35,791 bases of DNA from BOKV01 sp041739465 (GTDB lineage: Bacteria; Pseudomonadota; Alphaproteobacteria; Rhizobiales; Rhizobiaceae): contig JBGSNX010000033.1 of the NCBI GenBank assembly GCA_041739465.1, forward strand, positions 1 through 35,791. Direction: 5' to 3'. The translations under genes and the position numbers were made by a program. How positions within the stretch are numbered: the stretch's first letter is position 1; each line of letters begins with the position of its first letter. This document shows positions 23,414 to 29,693 of this stretch, piece by piece. The notes below the pieces were generated by a model. It was given only the letters and a program-made list of their open reading frames with translations, was not told where the DNA came from and ran no database searches.

Positions 23414-25083
23414 GGTGCTTTCCTTTCAGGCTGGGGGTTGAGGATCATTTGGACCTTGCCCGCAAAGGCGGGATCGCGGTCGTAATCGGCGCGCTTGAGC
23501 GCCAAGGGCCTTAAGCCCGCGATGAAGACGATTTGCAGGCTGGTTTCGCGGGCGAACCACAGCGCCACTTCATCTGCCGTCATCAGCGGCGTGCGCACCT
23601 TGGTTTGCGAGCGTGCGGTGGAGGCGGTTTCCGTGATGGTTTCGCCAATCGCGCCGGATTCGACCGTGAAGCGCTTCAGGAACGCTTCGACGCCGCCGCC
23701 GCCACCCCCTTGGGCGCGGGCGATCTTCTCCAAGGCCGAGAGATCGCGTTTGGCGACGCTACGGCTTTGCGTGTGATTGATGTTGGTTTGCAGGATTTCC
23801 GTCTGGCCGAGACGCTTGGCGATATGATCGAGCGTGGTGAGATCGGTATTGCCGAAGAAGACCAGCGTTCCCGCATTACCCAAGAAGGTTTCCCAGCTTT
23901 CGCGGTAATGGCGCTTGAGCTGCGAGAGGTCTTGCCAGACGGTCCAGAGCTTGAGGCCATATCCGGCCATGAAGCCCGCGCTTTGCTCGATGGTGCGCAT
24001 ATGCCCGAGGACATTGGCTTCATCCAGCACGGCCAGAACGGGAAAGCCGGTGGCTGGCTGCCCATCGAGCGCTTCCATGCGCGCAACCAGAAGGCCGACG
24101 ATCAGCCGCAGCCAGCGCGCATGGGTCGCCATGTACCGAAGAGGCAGCACGAGATAGAGGGTGAAGCCGTGCGGATCGGTCTTGAGATCATCAAGGCTCC
24201 AATCGTTCGCGCCTGTCAGGGAACGCTGGATGCCTTTCGAGTCCAGGAATTTGAGATTGCGGGAAACAGTCGAGAGGACCGAGCCGCGCTCATCCTTGCC
24301 CATGCCCTGCATAGAGGAAGCCGCCCCGGCAATGACTTCGCCGACAATGCCAGCATCCGCCATCCGCTCCATCGCTTCATAAAGCTGTTCATGCGGCGGG
24401 CGGTCATCGAATTGATCGAGGCGCAGCGTCCCTTTGATCAACCGCTTGACCGTGACGAGATCGCGCTTGTTTGAGAGCAGCGGATGCGATGCGACCAGCA
24501 GGATGACGGCTTCGATCCATGCGCGGGCGCTTTCATCCCAATGCGCGTCCTTCGCTTCACCGGACATCACAAGCGCATCGGCGATCAGCCCCGCCGTTTC
24601 CACCGCCTCATCCGAGTCGGGATCGACTAGCGCGAGGGGATTGAAGGTCGCGCGGTATTCCAAGGGCACAGAGCTTTCCGTGAACGGAGCCAGCGCGCGC
24701 ACCTGTTGATGCATCCCTTCGATACTGGCCGTGCCGTGTCCGCGCCGCGCCGCCGTGCGTTTGAGATTCTCGCCCTTGGCGTCGATGCAGACCACTGATC
24801 CGGGATAAAGGCAGAGGTTCGGAATAATCCCCGACCGGCCTTTGCCCGCGCGCGATCCTGCGATGGTGACGATATGCCGGTCATCCATCACGCCGCAGGG
24901 CTGGCCGCTTGCGGGATCACGCGCCAGCCAGAAGGAACCCGGCGCATACGCCAGTATGCCGGACGCCATGAGGCCCGCGCGCTCATGCTCATCCGCCCAG
25001 CGCGCGGTGGCCAACATGGCCTCATGCGCCGTGCTTTCGAGTCCGCGCGGGAAGTGAGGGGCTTGATTGACGGGATTGGTCAT
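23410..25083 (-). CDS. VirD4/TraG-like ATPase without N-terminal membrane anchor
   Basis: The 557-residue protein is a type IV coupling-protein family ATPase. Walker A is GSRAGKGRS (residues 76-84), an IDAKGEN strand follows near 100-106, Walker B is LAVLDEAN (350-357), and a late VWQDLSQLK segment contains the conserved Gln. The start ATG at 25081-25083 overlaps the stop of the J-like gene (ATGA); a TTG two codons upstream is less likely. True VirD4/TraG proteins begin with two membrane helices, but here the first 70 residues are hydrophilic. The anchor may be supplied by the membrane proteins encoded just upstream. No relaxase or T4SS genes are present in the window. The function is inferred to be DNA or protein translocation or remodelling. 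Confidence 0.9.
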   Translation of the reverse strand: MTNPVNQAPHFPRGLESTAHEAMLATARWADEHERAGLMASGILAYAPGSFWLARDPASGQPCGVMDDRHIVTIAGSRAGKGRSGIIPNLCLYPGSVVCIDAKGENLKRTAARRGHGTASIEGMHQQVRALAPFTESSVPLEYRATFNPLALVDPDSDEAVETAGLIADALVMSGEAKDAHWDESARAWIEAVILLVASHPLLSNKRDLVTVKRLIKGTLRLDQFDDRPPHEQLYEAMERMADAGIVGEVIAGAASSMQGMGKDERGSVLSTVSRNLKFLDSKGIQRSLTGANDWSLDDLKTDPHGFTLYLVLPLRYMATHARWLRLIVGLLVARMEALDGQPATGFPVLAVLDEANVLGHMRTIEQSAGFMAGYGLKLWTVWQDLSQLKRHYRESWETFLGNAGTLVFFGNTDLTTLDHIAKRLGQTEILQTNINHTQSRSVAKRDLSALEKIARAQGGGGGGVEAFLKRFTVESGAIGETITETASTARSQTKVRTPLMTADEVALWFARETSLQIVFIAGLRPLALKRADYDRDPAFAGKVQMILNPQPERKAP

Positions 25084-25985
25084 GCCCAACCCCGCTGACG
25101 TTTGATGGTTTCGAACGCGGCGTTGAGAGTCTTCAAATGCTCGTTCGCGCCGCCACGCCCCGGATGGTTCATGCGCAAATGCGCACGGTAAGCATCCATC
25201 GCATCATCCGGCGAGCAATCCGGCTTGAGACCGAAGAGCGCGAGGGAAGCCGGATAATCCGGGCGCGGCGTATCCGGTGCAGGCGTGAACGGCGTTGGAG
25301 AAGATGGAATTTTGCGCGGGATAAAGGAGAGCGTCCGCAGCGAAGCGAAGTTGAGGCCCAGCACCTCTTCAGCGATCCAGAACGGCAGGCCCACGAGCCA
25401 CGGGAAGAGCCGCAGGATCAGGGTGAAGGCGGCGATCAGCAGCGCATCACCCGTGCTGACTTCCCAAACGCGGTAGGCTTCATAGGCCGCGAGTGCGAGC
25501 GGCAAGCCGTAGAAGACAACCCGCGCGCGCGGCTCCAGAACGGCCAGCGCGCCGGGTCCATCCCACATGCGCGCCGCATCGCTGCGGGCTATCAACGCCC
25601 AGAGCGTGACCAGCGCTTGCGCCCCGGCGATCCAAAGACAGGTTTGAATAAGCGCAGGCGAAAGCGCGACGGAGAGCGGAGACGACGCCGAAGCTTCTGG
25701 AGGCGTGGACTCTACGCCGATAAACACGGGTTGCGGCGGGAATAGCTGATCCCGCAGCGGTGCGGTGAACTCCAGAACCGCTTGCCAAGCGAGAGCGAGT
25801 GTATCAGGCACCAAAAAGAGTCCCTGTTGAAAGGCCGCGTACACATCCCTCTGGCTTTCGAGCAGGACGAAGGCCCGCCCGATCCATGCGAAGATCACAG
25901 CGAGGAACGCCATGCGGACACACCACAGGATCAGTGCGAGCCAGAGCGGCGGGCCGGGTTGTTGCGGGGTGCGGGCGACCACCAT
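25080..25985 (-). CDS. Membrane protein with degenerate C-terminal J-domain
   Basis: The 301-residue product has about four membrane helices (roughly residues 14-40, 112-134, 155-172 and 180-205), then a Pro-rich linker, and a C-terminal J-like domain (about 249-297, LFGLKPDCSPDDAMDAYRAH, then LKTLNAAFETIKRQ). The signature tripeptide at residues 274-276 is HPG, not HPD, so stimulation of DnaK ATPase is doubtful. The start is the ATG in a TGATG overlap with the upstream vWA-like gene; a GTG one codon earlier is possible. Its stop overlaps the TraG-like start. It could tether the soluble TraG-like ATPase to the membrane. Confidence 0.85.
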   Translation of the reverse strand: MVVARTPQQPGPPLWLALILWCVRMAFLAVIFAWIGRAFVLLESQRDVYAAFQQGLFLVPDTLALAWQAVLEFTAPLRDQLFPPQPVFIGVESTPPEASASSPLSVALSPALIQTCLWIAGAQALVTLWALIARSDAARMWDGPGALAVLEPRARVVFYGLPLALAAYEAYRVWEVSTGDALLIAAFTLILRLFPWLVGLPFWIAEEVLGLNFASLRTLSFIPRKIPSSPTPFTPAPDTPRPDYPASLALFGLKPDCSPDDAMDAYRAHLRMNHPGRGGANEHLKTLNAAFETIKRQRGWA

Positions 25986-26902
25986 CACAGCCCCCCGTAA
26001 CGCAGGCGGGAGAGCTGCACGGAGGCCGCGCCATTGTTGCGGAAATAATCCGGCCAGAAGGCGCGAACCTCATCAGACGTGCAGAAGGGCAGAACGCTTG
26101 AGGGCAGCGTTCCGAACTCGATCAGCAATACGTTGACCGCCACGCCCGCGAACGGTTCGGGCTTGAGGAACCGATATCCGGGTTTCTGCGCAAAGAGCGC
26201 GAAGGGCGGCATATGCCCTTGGCTTTGGCAGAACTGGAAGGATTCCGAGTTTTGCAGGCCGTCCGTATAGAGTGTCAGGGATTTGAGCGGCCCATCGAAC
26301 CGATAGCGTGAAATCCCCTGCACCTGTTCGAGGATCGGACTGTCCTTGGCGATTTGCGCGCGGTCCTTGGCTTGAGCGAGCAGCGCATCGACCGCACGGG
26401 CGAAGGCGTTCCGCGCTTCTTGGGCTTGATGCGCGAGATAGGGCGCAGGTTTGGAGCCAAGACCCAGCGCTTCTTGTTCTTGCTCGTTTGCCGGTGGACG
26501 GCACACAGACAGCACGGGAACCGGCAACGAGCCAACGACGGCGTTAGCGGTCGTGAAGACTGAAAGCCGACCATTGGGCGTAAGCGTGGCGTAAGCTTCA
26601 TGCAGCGCGCGGGTCAGATCGCGATCCTGCGCCGCGCTTGTATCGCCCGTGAAACTCACATCGACGAAAACAGCCGCATTCGGGCGGGGCGCGTTGGAGG
26701 CGATGCAGAAATCCGCACCCATACTCGGCTCTTTCAGGGCTTCACCCATCACCAGAGCACCGACACTGGCCACGATCACCGGCATTGCGATCAGCGCGCC
26801 GATCTTGGCTGCACGGGCGCTACTTCCCGGCATGGAGCGGCGGCGCATGGCCATTGGCGCGCTTTTGCGGAAGTCGTTTCGTGTTTGCGAGCGCGTCCTC
26901 AT
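25985..26902 (-). CDS. Membrane-anchored vWA-like protein
   Basis: The 305-residue product has a basic N terminus, one membrane helix near residues 34-57 (AAKIGALIAMPVIVASVGALV), and then what looks like a von Willebrand A-type fold. The fold shows VFVDVSFTGD (a DxSxT-type metal site) and later SLTLYTDGLQNSESF (the second acidic loop). The C-terminal part has paired cysteines (CQSQ, CTSDE), consistent with an exported domain. The start at 26902 is preferred because AAAGGAGA lies about eight bases upstream; a longer frame would begin at TTG. It overlaps the upstream coiled-coil gene by 83 bases. Function unknown; a protein-binding role at the membrane is inferred. Confidence 0.8.
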   Translation of the reverse strand: MRTRSQTRNDFRKSAPMAMRRRSMPGSSARAAKIGALIAMPVIVASVGALVMGEALKEPSMGADFCIASNAPRPNAAVFVDVSFTGDTSAAQDRDLTRALHEAYATLTPNGRLSVFTTANAVVGSLPVPVLSVCRPPANEQEQEALGLGSKPAPYLAHQAQEARNAFARAVDALLAQAKDRAQIAKDSPILEQVQGISRYRFDGPLKSLTLYTDGLQNSESFQFCQSQGHMPPFALFAQKPGYRFLKPEPFAGVAVNVLLIEFGTLPSSVLPFCTSDEVRAFWPDYFRNNGAASVQLSRLRYGGL

Positions 26903-28196
26903 GGGGCGTCTCCTTTGCTGGCGGAGCGAAATCAAAGCGGGTGAGATCAGTCAGGAAGGCGTTGAAGGCGCTGCGGATGATGGCGGCTGCACCGTCATGC
27001 GCAGACTGTAAGCGCGTGGAGGCGTCGCTGTTCGCCGAGAGCGGTTGACCCGATTGCGCGGAGAGGTTTTCCGGCAGATCAGAAAGCGCGAGCGCTTTCA
27101 GCTCTTCGAGCCGTAGAGGTTCCGGCGTTTGAGCATGTCCGGCGATGAAGCTTTGCCGCGCGGCTTCATCCTGTGCAGCCAGCTTGAGATCATCGCAGGC
27201 CGTTTCGATCAGGCCGTTATGAGCGGCGATCCTTTGGGCGAGCGCGTCATGCTGATCGGCATACGAACGTATGCGCTCACCGGCATCGGCCAGAAGGGCG
27301 TCCGCCTCATCGCCCGCCCGCGCGAACATTTCCACCAGAGAGGCGAGCGCATTGTCATGGGCATCCTGCCCTTCCGCATCAATGCGCTCGCCTGCGGAGC
27401 GGCGGGAGTCCGTGTGACCGGGAACGGGATCAGAGAAGCCGTTAAAGCCTTTATAGATAGCGAGCACCGCGCCGACCGCGCCAATCGCCATGACGCCGAG
27501 CGCGTAATAATCGGCAAACGTCGCGCCGAAACTGAAAGCTGAGAAATCGAAGATGCTTGTGGCCGAGCCGGTGACGCGAACCCGCGCCGCCGCGAAGTGC
27601 AGAACCGTCAGCACGAACATCGCGAAGGCGAATGATCCCGTTGAGACGGCGCGGATCGCGGCATCGCGCGGTTGCGGATCGGGTGCATGAAGCTTGAAGC
27701 CCGCATACCGCAGCGGCAGAAATCCGGCGAGCCTGCCCACGGCGAGATTGACGGCGGCGACCGTCGCGCCATAGCCGAAGCCTTCAAGGATCGTCATCTT
27801 GCCGCCGGTGATCATCAGAACGGCGGTGAACGCGGCTTCAGCCAGACCGCAGATCATCAGCACAAGGAGCGTGGACAGCATGTCCGGCGTCTTGGCGGGA
27901 GCCGTGATTCCGTGCTCATCCTGAAAGGCGCGATGTGCCCGGTACGCATGAAGCCGCGCTTGGCTAAGGCGCTCGAATTGCGCGGTGCTTTGCGCGGCGA
28001 GCGCATCCATTTCCGCAACACCGGAGGCGACGATCCGCTCAAGCTGCGCAGGTGAGAAATCGGGCTTTCTGGTCCGAAGACGCCGCAGCGCCAGCGTCAG
28101 ATCGGAATGTTCAGAGCGAAATCCAGCGAGATAAGCCGCGCGGCGATGCCCCACCGAAGAGGCTTGGCGAACCGGGGTCGTGAAGCGAATGCCCAT
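26820..28196 (-). CDS. Coiled-coil membrane protein, first gene of the TraG-like operon
   Basis: The 458-residue protein has a soluble N-terminal region of about 120 residues rich in Arg and Ala, four or so hydrophobic segments between residues ~125 and 260 (LVLMICGLAEAAFTAVLMI, ATVAAVNLAVGRLAGFLPL, FAFAMFVLTVLHFAAARV, YYALGVMAIGAVGAVLAIY), and a long charged helical C-terminal region of nearly 200 residues. I do not recognise a family. It lies 48 bases downstream of a good promoter and is followed with overlap by the vWA-like gene. It probably forms an inner-membrane scaffold for the module. Confidence 0.82.
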   Translation of the reverse strand: MGIRFTTPVRQASSVGHRRAAYLAGFRSEHSDLTLALRRLRTRKPDFSPAQLERIVASGVAEMDALAAQSTAQFERLSQARLHAYRAHRAFQDEHGITAPAKTPDMLSTLLVLMICGLAEAAFTAVLMITGGKMTILEGFGYGATVAAVNLAVGRLAGFLPLRYAGFKLHAPDPQPRDAAIRAVSTGSFAFAMFVLTVLHFAAARVRVTGSATSIFDFSAFSFGATFADYYALGVMAIGAVGAVLAIYKGFNGFSDPVPGHTDSRRSAGERIDAEGQDAHDNALASLVEMFARAGDEADALLADAGERIRSYADQHDALAQRIAAHNGLIETACDDLKLAAQDEAARQSFIAGHAQTPEPLRLEELKALALSDLPENLSAQSGQPLSANSDASTRLQSAHDGAAAIIRSAFNAFLTDLTRFDFAPPAKETPHEDALANTKRLPQKRANGHAPPLHAGK

Positions 28197-28244
28197 GACG
28201 GCTTCCCTTGCGCGGCCCAGCCCAAATGGCGGGCCTACGCTGGG

Positions 28245-28273
28245 AAGATAGCGTTAGTGGGATGACATTTCAA
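28245..28273 (-). promoter_or_regulatory. Promoter of the TraG-like operon
   Basis: On the minus strand TTGAAA (28273-28268) and TATCTT (28250-28245) are separated by 17 bases, 48 bases before the ATG of the coiled-coil gene. One repeat copy (TAGTGGGAT) lies between the two elements and another lies just upstream of the -35, which suggests repression. Confidence 0.6.
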
Positions 28274-28292
28274 GATAGTGGGATCACACTAT
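28255..28292. repeat. Phased operator-like repeats TAGTGGGAT at the TraG operon promoter
   Basis: TAGTGGGAT occurs at 28255-28263 and 28276-28284, exactly 21 bp (two helical turns) apart, each followed by NACA. The second copy is part of the inverted repeat ATAGTG-N6-CACTAT (28275-28292). The copies fall in the promoter spacer and next to the -35. A ribbon-helix-helix protein is encoded immediately to the right and could be the factor that binds them. Confidence 0.65.
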
Positions 28293-28293
28293 T

Positions 28294-29079
28294 TCAGGAA
28301 TCCGGTTCATATCCGAACTCGTCGGCATGGCGCTCGATAAATTCGGCAAGCGCGCGTTCGGTCATCTCGTTCTTTTTGAGGCCCGAGGCGCGTAAGAAGG
28401 CGTCCACCCTGTCGGAGGAGTCCTTGCTGATACGGGTCTGGAATTTTGCGTCTTGGCGATTCACTTCGGCGCGAGGGGACGACTCGGGATCGGGAAGTTC
28501 GCCGCGTTGTCTGTAGGGTCTGCGCTTTCCAGTCTTTGTCTCTTTCAAATCCGGCTGCGGTGAATATCTGAACCGCGAAATTAGATGTTTCGAAAAATCG
28601 TAATCGAGAGCGATTGTAAAAAATTCCGACGTGACCGTGCAAGAAAATCGGGATTTGTCTTTCTTGACAGTCCCTTGAATGGTGATGGGATCGCCAGTGG
28701 GGCCGGTTTCATTGTCTTTCTTGCGGAATGCATCGAAGCCCGGAAATTCGCCTTTGACATGCGCCAATCCCTTGAGCACGTCCGCGATCGCTATCAGGCG
28801 GATATTGCGGATCGAAGGCTCTGGCCGAAAGCTGAGGGCGAGTGAAGCGCGCCGTTCGCCGGTGACTTCATCTTGCTGCCCGAGCAGCGCATAGGTGAGC
28901 GCGTATCCGTCAAGAACGGCGCGCTTCACAGTGGGCGCATACTCACTCTCAGGCTCATCCCAATCGTCCAGCAGTCCGCACGGGATGACCCACGTATCCG
29001 CCGCGAGCTTGGTGACGCCCGGCTTTTCTCCTTTTGGGGCCGTGATCGTCTTCGCGCGCGGTTTGGTCTTGGTCGCCAT
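28294..29079 (-). CDS. Protein with C-terminal ribbon-helix-helix-like domain (261 aa)
   Basis: The N terminus is basic and disordered (MATKTKPRAKTITAPKGEK). A central domain of about 170 residues has alternating strands that I do not recognise. The C-terminal ~45 residues read as beta strand KFQTRIS, helix DSSDRVDAFLRASG, turn, and helix NEMTERALAEFIERH, the pattern of Arc/CopG ribbon-helix-helix DNA-binding domains. It could be a repressor of the TraG-like operon, whose operator-like repeats start just past its stop codon, or a relaxosome-type accessory protein. Its own promoter must lie in the 614-base spacer to the right, where TTGTATGACA repeats occur. Confidence 0.8.
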   Translation of the reverse strand: MATKTKPRAKTITAPKGEKPGVTKLAADTWVIPCGLLDDWDEPESEYAPTVKRAVLDGYALTYALLGQQDEVTGERRASLALSFRPEPSIRNIRLIAIADVLKGLAHVKGEFPGFDAFRKKDNETGPTGDPITIQGTVKKDKSRFSCTVTSEFFTIALDYDFSKHLISRFRYSPQPDLKETKTGKRRPYRQRGELPDPESSPRAEVNRQDAKFQTRISKDSSDRVDAFLRASGLKKNEMTERALAEFIERHADEFGYEPDS

Positions 29080-29211
29080 GCTCCGGCCCTCTGGAATCAG
29101 CCGCTCCCGTCAGCGTCGCAATGTTGGGATACCATCTTTCGGGCATCCGCGCCAAGACCGGGTTAAGGTACGAGCTGGTGGCAGCCGATGAAGAAGAGGC
29201 TGGAGCCTACC

Positions 29212-29291
29212 TGTAATACAAAGACCAAATTGTATGACAGCGTGCTTGGATCGTTCAGATTACGCGCAAGGTGTGCATTGTATGACAATGC
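29212..29291. repeat. Three TTGTATKACA copies and a 17-bp palindrome
   Basis: An inverted copy TGTAATACAA (29212-29221) faces TTGTATGACA (29230-29239) across 8 bases, with 9 of 10 positions paired. A second direct copy TTGTATGACA (29278-29287) lies 48 bp to the right, inside the perfect palindrome GCATTGT-ATG-ACAATGC (29275-29291). The pattern is that of a dimeric DNA-binding protein's sites, or of iterons. Confidence 0.75.
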
Positions 29292-29420
29292 CACCTTGGC
29301 AAGGGAGGCCCGCTGCGCGCCTCCCGTTGCATCCCTCCCGGCCTGTGGCGCTCATCCGGCATCGAGCCGAACCGCGCCAGTGAAACGTGCAGCCGTTTCA
29401 TCACTGGTCAGGGTAATGGC

Positions 29421-29577
29421 CCCCGACACCCGCCAGTCAGGGCGTTCCTGCCCCGACACCCAGACCATTTCATGGAGACCAATGAGCCTTCGCGCCCTTT
29501 GGATACCTCGACCAACCGTCCGCCGGTTGGATGCCGTCAGAGGCTTTCGCGCCCCTGAACCCACGACCAAAGGGCGC
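29421..29577. repeat. Direct and nested inverted repeats in the spacer
   Basis: CCCCGACACCC is repeated at 29421-29431 and 29451-29461. To the right, GCGCCCTTTGG (29492-29502) pairs with CCAAAGGGCGC (29567-29577). Inside it the hairpin CCAACCG (29512-29518) / CGGTTGG (29524-29530) has a 5-base loop. There is no T-run after either hairpin, so they do not look like terminators. Confidence 0.7.
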
Positions 29578-29693
29578 TTCATGCGCGCTGCATAGTCGGT
29601 CTTACCTCACCGTGCATAAAATCTTCTTCGATGCAAACAGAGGTAGAGTAATCAGCAGCTGCGCTTTAAAATGACCACATACGGAGGGGCCTC

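Larger units (their letters stand above)
29080..29693. other. 614-base repeat-rich spacer between RHH gene and Gabija
   Basis: No convincing gene. From left to right the stretch holds the upstream region of the RHH gene, three TTGTATKACA copies and a 17-bp palindrome (29212-29291), a GGGAGGC/GCCTCCC hairpin (29303-29325), 11-bp direct repeats CCCCGACACCC (29421 and 29451), a nested pair of inverted repeats (29492-29577), and then the upstream region of gajA with a good GGAGGGG ribosome-binding site. A weak 76-codon frame on the minus strand (29352-29582) overlaps the repeats but is not recognisable. The density of palindromes suggests a cis-acting region such as an operator cluster, oriT or recombination scar. 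Confidence 0.6.

Noticed and set aside
23533..24474. Plus-strand frame of 313 codons opposite the TraG-like ATPase
   Set aside because: It is the antisense of a well-supported ATPase gene and has no recognisable motif or ribosome-binding site.
29421..29461. Repeats CCCCGACACCC as a CRISPR array
   Set aside because: There are only two 11-bp copies, spaced 30 bp apart, with no further units and no cas genes.
29352..29582. 76-codon minus-strand frame in the repeat-rich spacer
   Set aside because: It has no recognisable family or convincing ribosome-binding site, and it overlaps direct and inverted repeats. It could be a degraded gene remnant, but I cannot support it as a gene.
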